In this document: piece by piece, positions 51,134 through 59,624 of the stretch
How the letters are laid out: each line of letters starts with the position of its first letter
Position numbering within the stretch: position 1 is the first letter of the stretch
Source of the DNA: Spirosoma endophyticum
GTDB taxonomy: Bacteria > Bacteroidota > Bacteroidia > Cytophagales > Spirosomataceae
Assembly (NCBI RefSeq): GCF_900112365.1
Contig: NZ_FOLQ01000012.1
Location: 102,818-166,817 of the forward strand
Direction of reading: 5' to 3'
DNA length: 64,000 nt
Program-made: the position numbers and the translations under genes
Notes under the pieces: generated by a model
Databases searched by the model: none
What the model was told of the DNA's origin: nothing
Seen by the model: only the letters and a program-made list of their open reading frames with translations

Positions 51134-52032
51134 TTGTCGTGGAGCAGCCGGTACTCATTAGGCGATTGCCCAACTCGCTGTTTAAATAACCGCATGAAAT
51201 GCTGGGGGTACTTAAAGCCTAATTCATAGGCAATTTGACTTACGGATTTGCTTTGGTCAAATATGCGTTCTTTAGCCACGTCAATCACCTTCGCCTGTAT
51301 GTATTCCTGCGCGGTTTTGCCGGTTTCTTTCTTGATCAAATCCCCAAAATAATTGGCTGACAGATTCAGTTCACCCGCACAGTAGGTGACCGTTGGCAAG
51401 CCGATCGTCTGTGGTTTATCGGTCTGAAAATAGTCATTCAATATCGTCTCGAACCGTTCCAAGGTGCCTTTGTGGGCCGTTTCCCGGGTAATAAATTGAC
51501 GATCATAAAACCGGGTGCAATAGCCCAGGAAGAGCTCGATCGTCGCCACAATCAGCTTTCGACTGTGCTTATCGATGGCATGTTCTAATTCGTACTCAAT
51601 TTTGGAAAAGTAATCCAGCACAATTTGTCTTTCCCGATTCGATAAATGGAGCGCTTCATAGAATTGATACCCAAAAAACGTATAGTCTTGGATATGCTTG
51701 CCCAAGGCCGTACCATGAATTAAATCAGGGTGAAAGACGAGTGCGTATCCTTTGGGCTGATAGGTTACTCCATTGTTATTGACATCGGCGATCTGTCCCG
51801 GTGCCATAAAAACCAGGGTTCCTTCCTGGTAATCATAGGTATGCTTACCATATATTAAATCACCGCATTTGACATCTTTCAGGAATACACAATAGAAGCC
51901 CATATACATGCGGGAACCTTGCCTTGGCGCTGCTTTCGACAGATCGACGACACTCACTAGTGGGTGAAGGGTTTCATGGTTATTAAAGACATTGTACTCA
52001 TTGATGGTCTCAAATCGTCGCAGGGTATCCAT
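51130..52032 (-). CDS. AraC-family transcriptional regulator
   Basis: 300 residues: an N-terminal cupin-like sensing domain, then two HTHs: LPTVTYCAGELNLSANYFGD and SVSQIAYELGFKYPQHFMRL followed by FKQRVGQSPNEYR. Divergently oriented to the aldo/keto reductase gene and next to the 41-bp element at 52100-52140, so it probably controls that gene, itself, and (through the second copy of the element) the XdhC operon. Confidence 0.92.
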   Translation of the reverse strand: MDTLRRFETINEYNVFNNHETLHPLVSVVDLSKAAPRQGSRMYMGFYCVFLKDVKCGDLIYGKHTYDYQEGTLVFMAPGQIADVNNNGVTYQPKGYALVFHPDLIHGTALGKHIQDYTFFGYQFYEALHLSNRERQIVLDYFSKIEYELEHAIDKHSRKLIVATIELFLGYCTRFYDRQFITRETAHKGTLERFETILNDYFQTDKPQTIGLPTVTYCAGELNLSANYFGDLIKKETGKTAQEYIQAKVIDVAKERIFDQSKSVSQIAYELGFKYPQHFMRLFKQRVGQSPNEYRLLHDN

Positions 52033-52099
52033 AGCACGGTTGGTTTATCACTGATCAAATTTACCCTTTTCCGACCACCCTACCTGCTGCATAAACCTG

Positions 52100-52140
52100 A
52101 ATCAGTGATAATGGTAGTAATACCCGTAATCTGTATACCA
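52100..52140 (+). promoter_or_regulatory. 41-bp conserved upstream element, copy 2 (AraC/AKR intergenic)
   Basis: Same sequence as 43789-43829 with four substitutions, same orientation with respect to the downstream + strand gene, 50 bp before the aldo/keto reductase ATG and 68 bp before the AraC start. Retains the TGGTA...TACCA arms. Confidence 0.6.
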
Positions 52141-52189
52141 TCCGGGCCAGGAAATGCTCGGACCTTTGTCCTATAAAATTAAGCAACGT

Positions 52190-53038
52190 ATGGAAAACGT
52201 AACCTTGAACAACGGAGTCGAAATGCCCATCCTGGGGTTTGGCGTATTTCAAGTGCCAGATCTGGCTGAATGTGAACGTAGTGTGCTGGATGCCATCGCC
52301 ACCGGCTATCGCTTAATCGATACGGCCGCTTCCTACGGCAACGAAGAAGCGGTGGGACAGGCAATCAAAAAATGTGGTGTTCCCCGGGAAGAGCTGTTCA
52401 TTACGACCAAGCTCTGGATTCAGTCCGAGGGTTATGAGGGTACCAAGAAAGCCTTCGACGCTTCCCTGAAAAAGTTGGGGCTTGATTACTTGGACCTCTA
52501 CCTGATTCACCAGCCGTTTGGGGACGTACATGGCGAGTGGCGAGCCATGGAGGAAGTCTATAAAGCAGGCAGAACCCGGGCCATTGGCGTCAGCAATTTC
52601 CAGCCCGACCGGCTCATTGACCTTATTATCCATAACGAGATCGTTCCGGCGGTCAATCAGATCGAAACCCATCCGTTTCATCAGCAGATCGATGCGCACC
52701 AGTTTCTGCTTGATAATAAAGTGCAAATAGAGTCATGGGGTCCCTTTGCGGAAGGCAAAAATGAGCTGTTTCACAATGACCTGCTGGAATCAATTGGGGC
52801 AAAGTACAACAAAACCATTGCCCAGGTCGTGCTGCGCTGGCTGACCCAGCGGGGAATAGTAGCCATTCCTAAATCCGTTCGCAAAGAACGAATGGAAGAG
52901 AACTTTAATAGCCTCGATTTTACATTAAGTGCCGATGATATGGAATCCATCAAAACGCTGGATACCAACGCCAGTGTCTTCTTTGATCATCGCGATCCGG
53001 CCATGGTCAAATGGTTGGGCGAACGGAAGCTTGCTTAA
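52190..53038 (+). CDS. Aldo/keto reductase (AKR family, 2,5-diketogluconate reductase type)
   Basis: 282 residues from ATG 52190 (MENVTLNNGVEMPILGFGVF), the usual AKR start; the frame upstream runs through the promoter. Catalytic tetrad: Asp and Tyr in RLIDTAASYGNE, Lys in ITTKLW and His in YLIHQPF; NADPH site includes AIPKSVRKERMEEN. Cytoplasmic; reduces aldehydes or ketones. Confidence 0.93.
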   Translation: MENVTLNNGVEMPILGFGVFQVPDLAECERSVLDAIATGYRLIDTAASYGNEEAVGQAIKKCGVPREELFITTKLWIQSEGYEGTKKAFDASLKKLGLDYLDLYLIHQPFGDVHGEWRAMEEVYKAGRTRAIGVSNFQPDRLIDLIIHNEIVPAVNQIETHPFHQQIDAHQFLLDNKVQIESWGPFAEGKNELFHNDLLESIGAKYNKTIAQVVLRWLTQRGIVAIPKSVRKERMEENFNSLDFTLSADDMESIKTLDTNASVFFDHRDPAMVKWLGERKLA

Positions 53039-53062
53039 TTATTCAACACAAAGACCAATACG

Positions 53063-53518
53063 ATGCATATCCGAAACCTTTTAATGGCTATCACCGTAGC
53101 CAGCCTGTCCTTTAAAACGCTGGCACAAAGCGCGCCCATCTTTCCTAAAGGAGAATTAGCAACTACAAAAACCCACGTGGGCGATGTTTGGCTACGTGAG
53201 GTTAGCGGACCTGACAGCACCTTCGCTTTCAGCATTGCCCAGGCCGTTTTTGCTCCCGGTGCCCGACTCGACTGGCATTCTCATCCGGGCGGTCAGGTGC
53301 TGATGTTTACCGACGGAGAAGGCTACTATCAGGAGCGGGGTAAGCCCCGACAAACCATTCATAAAGGGGAATTAGTAAAATGTCAGCCGGGTGTGGAGCA
53401 CTGGCACGGAGCAACCCCGACCAGTAGCGTCACGTACCTGGCCACCTCACCGTCGCAGAAAGGAAAAACGATCTGGTTCAAACGGGTAACCGATGAGGAA
53501 TACGGCACGAAAAAGTAA
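53063..53518 (+). CDS. Secreted cupin-domain protein
   Basis: 151 residues, signal peptide ending LKTLAQ-like (FKTLAQS). Cupin motif 1 WHSHPGGQVLMFTDGEGYYQ and motif 2 PGVEHWHGATP supply the metal-binding histidines. Paralogue of the cupin at 58944-59441 (both share G-Y-Y-Q-E-R-G-K and H-W-H-G-A). Probably a metal-dependent small-molecule oxygenase or isomerase of the cluster. Confidence 0.85.
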   Translation: MHIRNLLMAITVASLSFKTLAQSAPIFPKGELATTKTHVGDVWLREVSGPDSTFAFSIAQAVFAPGARLDWHSHPGGQVLMFTDGEGYYQERGKPRQTIHKGELVKCQPGVEHWHGATPTSSVTYLATSPSQKGKTIWFKRVTDEEYGTKK

Positions 53519-53565
53519 CCGGTTGATAGCCATGCAAAACAATCACTTATCTAACGTTTAACACC

Positions 53566-54048
53566 ATGAATAAAGCACTTTTAGGGTTATTCCTGTGCCT
53601 GGCCAGTGTACAGCTATCACAGGCCCAGGCGAGCCTACCGAACTCAACCTCAACCAGTACAACAAAATCAGAACAGGAGATCCTCCAACTCTCGAAAGAC
53701 AAGTGGCGCTGGATGGCCGACAAGAAGGTAGATTCATTGAGCGCCTTATTTGATGAAAAATCAGTGTTTGTTCACATGGGTGGAAGCTGGGGCAAAGACC
53801 AGGAAATCAATACGATCAAAAGCGGGGGTATCTGGTACAAGAAAGCAGAAGTCTATGGCGCTTCGGTGAATATGGTGGGCAACACGGCCATCCTGTTGAA
53901 TGACATTGACCTGGTCGCTGTTGTCGGTGGCAATGAGGTTATTAACCCGTTTATGGTGACGGAGGTATATACCAACCAAAACGGGAAGTGGAAGCTGGGT
54001 TCCCTAACCTTTTCCAGGTTGATGAGACCCGTTAAGGCAACTAAATAG
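53566..54048 (+). CDS. Secreted NTF2-like (SnoaL/DUF4440) protein
   Basis: 160 residues with a signal peptide (ALLGLFLCLASVQLSQAQ). The fold is suggested by EILQLSKDKWRWMADKKVDS-L, FVHMGGSWGK and NPFMVTEVYTNQNGKWKLGS, as in DUF4440 proteins. Possible binding or isomerase role for a small metabolite. Lies between a cupin and a Tat-signal aldo/keto reductase. Confidence 0.75.
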   Translation: MNKALLGLFLCLASVQLSQAQASLPNSTSTSTTKSEQEILQLSKDKWRWMADKKVDSLSALFDEKSVFVHMGGSWGKDQEINTIKSGGIWYKKAEVYGASVNMVGNTAILLNDIDLVAVVGGNEVINPFMVTEVYTNQNGKWKLGSLTFSRLMRPVKATK

Positions 54049-54075
54049 TCATCTCATACGCTACGCTCACTTACT

Positions 54076-55212
54076 ATGAATCGACGTAACCTATTAAAAA
54101 CTAGCCTAACCTTGGCTGGAAGCTCTTTGCTGGCCTCACAGGTCAGTGCCCAGAAACAGATTTCAGAAACGTCAAAAGAAAATACGTCAGCAAACGCGTC
54201 TCCGGGGCGTCGTAAGCTTGGTAAGCTGGAAGTTTCCAGCATTGGCCTGGGTGTGCAGAATATGAGTCGTACTTACCAAACGACAATTCCCTCCCGGCCT
54301 GAAATGCATAAGATCATCCGAACGGCTTTCGACCGGGGTGTTACCTTATTCGATGCCGCCGAAGCCTACGGTCCTTTTGAGGTGGAACGCATTCTAGGGG
54401 AAGCGCTGGTAGGGATTCGCAACAAAGTGGTTATTGAAACCAAGTTCGGCTGGAACATCGACCAAAAGACGGGTCAGCGTCTACCCGGGTTGAACAGCCG
54501 TCCCGAACACATCAAGGAGGTTGTGGAGGGCATGTTAAAACGCCTTCGCACCGACCGTATTGATTTACTGTATCAGCATCGGGTCGATCCTTCTGTACCG
54601 ATTGAAGACGTTGCTGGAGCCATTAAAGATCTTATCAAAGAAGGTAAGGTATTGCATTACGGCTTGTCAGAACCTGGACCACAAACCGTACGGCGAGCTC
54701 ATGCGGTTCATCCGGTAACCGCCATTCAGAACGAATATTCGCTTATCTGGCGTGGACCGGAGACCGTCATCCTTCCGCTTTGTGAGGAACTCGGCATTGG
54801 CTTCGTGCCCTGGAGCCCGCTTGGGGTAGGATTTCTGACCGGCGCTATTGATGCCAATACCCGGTTCGCTCCTGGCGACATCCGAGGAGCAGAATCCCGG
54901 TTTTCTTCCGATAATCTTCCCAACAACCTGACGATCGTGGAGTTGGTAAAAAGCTGGGCTACCCGCAAAAAAGCGACACCCGCTCAGGTAGCCTTGGCCT
55001 GGCTACTGGCCCAGAAACCGTGGATCGTGCCGATCCCGGGCACAACCCAAATGGAACATATGCTGGAGAACATTGGCGCAGCCGATGTCCGGTTTACAGC
55101 GGATGAATTAACACAATTCGGTACTGAATTAGCCAGGATTGAGGTCAAGGGAGAGCGTCTGCCGCAGATGGTGCTTGCATTTTCCAATGTGGAAGCACCC
55201 CTGAAAAAGTGA
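54076..55212 (+). CDS. Aldo/keto reductase with Tat signal
   Basis: 378 residues. N-terminal twin arginine signal MNRRNLLKTSLTLAGSSLLA, then an AKR barrel: LFDAAEAYGPF (Asp, Tyr), IETKFGW (Lys), LYQHRVDPSV (His) and LAWLLAQKPWIVPIPGTTQM. Exported AKRs of this kind are found in Bacteroidota. Very similar over its core to the cytoplasmic copy at 56021-57004, indicating duplication with gain of a signal. Confidence 0.9.
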   Translation: MNRRNLLKTSLTLAGSSLLASQVSAQKQISETSKENTSANASPGRRKLGKLEVSSIGLGVQNMSRTYQTTIPSRPEMHKIIRTAFDRGVTLFDAAEAYGPFEVERILGEALVGIRNKVVIETKFGWNIDQKTGQRLPGLNSRPEHIKEVVEGMLKRLRTDRIDLLYQHRVDPSVPIEDVAGAIKDLIKEGKVLHYGLSEPGPQTVRRAHAVHPVTAIQNEYSLIWRGPETVILPLCEELGIGFVPWSPLGVGFLTGAIDANTRFAPGDIRGAESRFSSDNLPNNLTIVELVKSWATRKKATPAQVALAWLLAQKPWIVPIPGTTQMEHMLENIGAADVRFTADELTQFGTELARIEVKGERLPQMVLAFSNVEAPLKK

Positions 55213-55334
55213 ACGAATACGACTTCTTCCATCGGGGTGCGTTGTGTTACCCATTAGCTAGCGCTCATCCAGGCATGAAAAGCCTTTCGCCGAATGACGT
55301 GCTGACTACAGTCGCTTTATAACATCCCATTGAA

Positions 55335-55985
55335 ATGAGAGTAACTGCCTTTATGATGCACGCCCTGTTAACATTAGTTCTACTAGTCGGGGCTTGTTCT
55401 TCTTCCCAAACTGAAAGCGTTCAGGTTACCGATGAGCCCACGGCAAAACCCGGCAACGCGTTGCCGGGCAAGGTATTGATTGTGTATCTGTCCCGAACCA
55501 ACAACACTAAAGCCTTGGCGGAAATCATTCACAAGCATGTCGGTGGGACATTGGTAGCCCTTGACTTGTCAACCCCCTATCCGGCCAACTATCAGGCAAC
55601 AGTTCAACAAGTAGCCCGTGAAAACGAGACCGGTTTCCTACCCCCGTTAAAAACAAAAATTGACAGCATCCAAACGTACGAACGTGTGTTTGTCGGCTTC
55701 CCGACCTGGGGTATGCAATTACCCCCGCCCATGAAAAGCTTTTTGCGTCAATATGATTTCAGCGGCAAAACCATTATTCCCTTCAATAGCAATGGGGGTT
55801 ATGGCATTGGCAGTACGTTCGATACAGTAAAGCAGTTATGTCCCAATAGCAACGTACTGGAAGGTTTTACCATCCGGGGCGGCTCGGAACGGGATGGACA
55901 ATTGCTGGTCATTCAGGGAGACAAGGCGAAAGAAGCCGAAACGACCATAGTAACCTGGTTGCGGAAGATTAATGTACTGAAATAA
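55335..55985 (+). CDS. Flavodoxin-like lipoprotein
   Basis: 216 residues; lipobox in LTLVLLVGAC (Cys21). Flavodoxin fold with FMN phosphate loop LSRTNNTKALAEII and ring-binding loop FPTWGMQLPPPMKSFL. Exported flavodoxins of this form may pass electrons or act as quinone reductases. Located between two related AKR genes. Confidence 0.85.
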   Translation: MRVTAFMMHALLTLVLLVGACSSSQTESVQVTDEPTAKPGNALPGKVLIVYLSRTNNTKALAEIIHKHVGGTLVALDLSTPYPANYQATVQQVARENETGFLPPLKTKIDSIQTYERVFVGFPTWGMQLPPPMKSFLRQYDFSGKTIIPFNSNGGYGIGSTFDTVKQLCPNSNVLEGFTIRGGSERDGQLLVIQGDKAKEAETTIVTWLRKINVLK

Positions 55986-56020
55986 GACTGTACAGCCATC
56001 AAACGGTATTTTTTACATCA

Positions 56021-57004
56021 ATGGAAACAAGAACACTAGGAAACAGCGGCCTACAGGTGTCCGCATTGGGTTTAGGCTGCATGGGCTTAAGCTATGGCTA
56101 CGGTCCGGCAACCGGCAAGCAGGTCGCCATCAACTTAATTCATGCGGCCTTCGACAAAGGCGTTACCTTCTTCGATACAGCAGAAGCTTATGGCCCGTTT
56201 GTCAACGAAGAACTGTTGGGTAAAGCGTTGCAGCCTTTCCGGGACCAGGTGGTGATTGCCACCAAATTTGGGTTTCAGCAAGGTGACTCCACCAAAGGAC
56301 TGGACAGCCGCCCCGAACGTATCCGTCAGGTGGCCGAAGAAGCGCTAAAGCGATTAAGAACCGACCGGATCGACTTGTTTTACCAGCACCGCGTTGACCC
56401 CCATGTGCCCATGGAAGAAGTAGCCGGAACGGTCAAAGCACTCATCCAGGAAGGCAAAGTAAAGCACTTCGGCCTTTCAGAAGCGGGTGTGCAATCGATT
56501 CGAAAAGCTCATGCCGTGCAGCCCGTAACGGCCTTGCAAAGCGAGTATTCGTTGTGGTGGCGGGAACCGGAAAACGAAATACTGCCGACATTAGAAGAAT
56601 TGGGCATCGGTTTCGTTCCGTTCAGTCCGCTGGGGAAAGGATTTCTAACAGGGAAAATTGACGAAACCACACAGTTTGACAAGACTGATTTTCGGAATGT
56701 GGTTCCCCGATTCTCGGAAGAAAACCGGAAAGCAAACCAGACCCTAGTGGACTTACTGGGCGACATTGCCCGGCAGAAGGCCGCTACACCGGCTCAGATT
56801 GCCCTGGCGTGGCTATTGGCCCAGAAACCGTGGATTGTACCCATTCCCGGTACGACCAAGCTACACCGGCTGGAAGAAAATGTAGGGGCCGTCGATGTTG
56901 ACTTGAATCCTGAGGACATTAGCCAGATTGATACGGCTTTTTCCCAGATTCCGGTTCAGGGCGATCGCTATCCGGCACACCTGCAAAAACGGGTGGGTAG
57001 TTAA
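56021..57004 (+). CDS. Aldo/keto reductase, cytoplasmic
   Basis: 327 residues. Starts METRTLGNSGLQVSALGLGC, with tetrad in FFDTAEAYGPF, IATKFGF and YQHRVDPHV, and the same LAWLLAQKPWIVPIPGTT block as the Tat copy. No signal peptide. General-purpose carbonyl reductase of the AKR family (YakC/PLR-like). Confidence 0.93.
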   Translation: METRTLGNSGLQVSALGLGCMGLSYGYGPATGKQVAINLIHAAFDKGVTFFDTAEAYGPFVNEELLGKALQPFRDQVVIATKFGFQQGDSTKGLDSRPERIRQVAEEALKRLRTDRIDLFYQHRVDPHVPMEEVAGTVKALIQEGKVKHFGLSEAGVQSIRKAHAVQPVTALQSEYSLWWREPENEILPTLEELGIGFVPFSPLGKGFLTGKIDETTQFDKTDFRNVVPRFSEENRKANQTLVDLLGDIARQKAATPAQIALAWLLAQKPWIVPIPGTTKLHRLEENVGAVDVDLNPEDISQIDTAFSQIPVQGDRYPAHLQKRVGS

Positions 57005-57088
57005 TGGCAAAATCAGCTTAGTTTGGCAACGGCGTAGAAACATTACCACGAGTAATTCGATGCTTAATTCGCTGAATGACCAAACTGC

Positions 57089-58177
57089 ATGAAACAAAAG
57101 AAATCTACCGTTTTGCTGTTAACCGCCCTGACGCTGTTCGTATCGTCTTGTGCGATTAATACCGTCAATAGGAAAGCGGGCATATTGACTATACAACAGC
57201 AGGGTAGTTTCCTGGTTGGTGGAACGACCATTTCCGAGCCGGGAAAATTTGATCTGACGAATGCCTTGAAGCCCCAGGGACAAACCTTACATGGCGATCA
57301 TGCCTATGTATTCTATCAGATCCCGCCCAAAGCCCGTAACTATCCATTGGTATTCCTACATGGGGCCGCCGAGTCGAAGAAAACCTGGGAGTCTACCCCC
57401 GATGGACGGGAAGGCTTTCAAACGATCTTCCTGCGACGTGGGTATGGGGTGTATTTGCTGGATCAGCCCAGGCGGGGCGAAGCGGGAAAAAGCACGGTTG
57501 CGACAACGATCACCCCCACGCCCGATGAGCAGTTCTGGTTTACTCAATTCAGGCTGGGTAACTATCCCGATTACTTTGCCGGTAGTCAGTTTCCCAGAGA
57601 CTCGGCTTCTCTGACGCAGTTTTTCAGGCAAATGACGCCGAACACCGGGGCTTTTGACGTCAGCATTGTCTCAAATGCCTGCTCAAGCTTATTTAATCGG
57701 ATCGGAGCCGGTATCCTGATCACCCATTCGCAGGGAGGAGGTGCGGGCTGGTTTACGGCGATAAAAAATGATAACGTGAAGGCCGTTATCGCCTATGAAC
57801 CCTTTAGCAGTTTCGTATTTCCGACGGGTGAGTTGCCCAAACCCATTCAATCAACCAGTCTGTTTGGTGAACTGAAGGGCGTGGAGGTCCCGGTAGAGGA
57901 TTTTACTAAGCTCACAAAGATCCCGATCATCCTGTATTATGGCGATAACATTGCCAATCAGCCAACTTCTGTCTGGAACAAAGACCATTGGCGGGCCGGG
58001 CTTGAGATGGCAAGGCTCTGGGCCGCGACCATTAACAAACATGGGGGCAATGCTAAGGTCGTTCACCTGCCTGAACTAGGCATCAAAGGCAATACACACT
58101 TTGCGTTTTCGGATCTGAACAACCTCGAAATAGCCGACTTGATGGCTAAATTTTTGAGGGAAAACGGGCTTGATTAA
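57089..58177 (+). CDS. Alpha/beta hydrolase, lipoprotein
   Basis: 362 residues, lipobox in ALTLFVSSC (Cys21). Hydrolase features: YPLVFLHGAAESKKTWESTP (oxyanion H-G), GYGVYLLDQPRRGEAGKS, nucleophile elbow THSQGGG with Ser near residue 213, and PIILYYGDNI (acid region) with a late His in GNTHFAFSD. Probably an esterase or lactonase at the membrane surface. Confidence 0.85.
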   Translation: MKQKKSTVLLLTALTLFVSSCAINTVNRKAGILTIQQQGSFLVGGTTISEPGKFDLTNALKPQGQTLHGDHAYVFYQIPPKARNYPLVFLHGAAESKKTWESTPDGREGFQTIFLRRGYGVYLLDQPRRGEAGKSTVATTITPTPDEQFWFTQFRLGNYPDYFAGSQFPRDSASLTQFFRQMTPNTGAFDVSIVSNACSSLFNRIGAGILITHSQGGGAGWFTAIKNDNVKAVIAYEPFSSFVFPTGELPKPIQSTSLFGELKGVEVPVEDFTKLTKIPIILYYGDNIANQPTSVWNKDHWRAGLEMARLWAATINKHGGNAKVVHLPELGIKGNTHFAFSDLNNLEIADLMAKFLRENGLD

Positions 58178-58199
58178 TCGAATGCTTTCAAGAGAATCT

Positions 58200-58925
58200 A
58201 TGCGAATAACTTTCAAGGCTATACTCATCGGCTGGCTCATCTCCTTTACCCAGCTCAACGCACAAGACCTAGTGCGTCCGCAAACCAATTTGTCGCCTAA
58301 GCAGCAAAGCATTGTTGTCATATCCGCCCTCACTGCCAAAGGAGATCTGCAAAAGCTACAACCGGCCCTTCACACGGGCCTTGGTGCGGGTCTGACCGTC
58401 AACGAAATCAAGGAAGTGCTGGTGCATCTATATGCGTACTGTGGTTTTCCCAGAAGTATCCGGGGGCTACAGACGTTGATGCTAGTGCTGGACGAGCGGA
58501 AGAGAAAAGGCATTACCGACAAAATGGGCAGGGAAGCATCGCCGATTAATAACCACGAACCCAAGTACGTGCGCGGCAAAAAAGTCCTTGAACAACTCAC
58601 CGGACAACCAGAAACCGGACCCAAACGAGGCTACGCGGCCTTCAGTCCCGAAATTGAGGTATTTCTAAAAGAGCATCTGTTCTCGGATATTTTTGAGCGG
58701 GATGTGCTCAGCTATGCCGACCGGGAGTTGACGACCATTTCGGTACTAACCAGTATTGGGGGTGTGGAGCATATGCTGCAATCGCACCTGGGTATTTGCC
58801 TGAATGTGGGCCTGATCGAGTCGCAATTGAGCCAGGCGCTGTCGCTGATTGAGACAGCCATTGGCAAAGCGGAAGCCAAGGCCGGGCGGGCGGTTTTAAC
58901 GCAGTTAATAACTTTGAGAAGGTAA
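58200..58925 (+). CDS. Secreted carboxymuconolactone-decarboxylase-like protein
   Basis: 241 residues from ATG 58200, which gives a signal peptide (FKAILIGWLISFTQLNAQ); the frame also has TTG/ATG codons upstream overlapping the hydrolase. Two CMD/AhpD-like repeats: LSPKQQSIVVISALTAKGDL then EIKEVLVHLYAYCGFPRSIR, and YADRELTTISVLTSIGGVEH. Such proteins act as lactone decarboxylases or peroxide reducers; the catalytic Cys pair of AhpD is not present. Confidence 0.82.
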   Translation: MRITFKAILIGWLISFTQLNAQDLVRPQTNLSPKQQSIVVISALTAKGDLQKLQPALHTGLGAGLTVNEIKEVLVHLYAYCGFPRSIRGLQTLMLVLDERKRKGITDKMGREASPINNHEPKYVRGKKVLEQLTGQPETGPKRGYAAFSPEIEVFLKEHLFSDIFERDVLSYADRELTTISVLTSIGGVEHMLQSHLGICLNVGLIESQLSQALSLIETAIGKAEAKAGRAVLTQLITLRR

Positions 58926-58943
58926 GTAATAGATGTAACTACC

Positions 58944-59441
58944 ATGAAAAATAGGCAAAGCAGATTGAAATTTGCTGGATTAATAGGTAGTCTCTTGATC
59001 GGTTTTACCACAAGTGCCCAAACCAAAACAAGATCTGAGACGGAGGCGGGTACAATTTTTCCGAAAGGGCAGCGGGCTCCGACCAGTAACTTTACTGGAA
59101 TCGTCTGGGTGCAACAATTAATTGAGGCAGACAGCGCCATGAATATTCCAGTGGGCTACGTAACCTTCGAGCCGGGTGCCCGCTCCCATTGGCATAGCCA
59201 TGCGGGTGGACAGGTGCTGCTGGCAATGGGGGGAATTGGCTACTATCAGGAGCGGGGAAAGTCCATCCAAATCCTGAGGAAAGGCGACGCGGTGAAATGT
59301 CCTCCAAACGTACCCCATTGGCATGGCGCATCACCAACGGTCGGCTTTATGCAGGTAGCTATAACACCAAATACCGCCACAGGGCGCGTGACCTGGTTAC
59401 AACCAGTGACTGACCAGGAGTATCATAACCTAAAGAACTAG
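58944..59441 (+). CDS. Secreted cupin-domain protein, paralogue
   Basis: 165 residues, signal peptide ending TTSAQ. Cupin motifs SHWHSHAGGQVLLAMGGIGY and PPNVPHWHGASP. Closely resembles the cupin at 53063-53518 in the same cluster. It ends the rightward run that began at 52190, 18 bp after the CMD-like gene. Confidence 0.87.
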   Translation: MKNRQSRLKFAGLIGSLLIGFTTSAQTKTRSETEAGTIFPKGQRAPTSNFTGIVWVQQLIEADSAMNIPVGYVTFEPGARSHWHSHAGGQVLLAMGGIGYYQERGKSIQILRKGDAVKCPPNVPHWHGASPTVGFMQVAITPNTATGRVTWLQPVTDQEYHNLKN

Positions 59442-59502
59442 CTTCTACTCGGCTACCTAGTTACTTCTCTTGAGCCACCTCTTTGTTTGGTAATGCCCAA
59501 CA

Positions 59503-59532
59503 GTCTCACAAAAACGCTCCCACCTGAGACGA
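59503..59532. repeat. Dispersed intergenic repeat, copy 1
   Basis: GTCTCA and TGAGAC arms enclose AAAACGCTCC. The core AACGCTCC-x-A-x-CTGAGACGA recurs at 61060-61082 and in weaker form at 61815-61840 and 63211-63249. All copies are intergenic. Confidence 0.55.
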
Positions 59533-59624
59533 AGCCCCTAGGGCAGCCCGAGCCATGCCGTATTGTCGATGCATCCCTAGTAAAGCTTTTAGCATAAAGC
59601 CTTTGTATTTCAACACTTGGCTTT

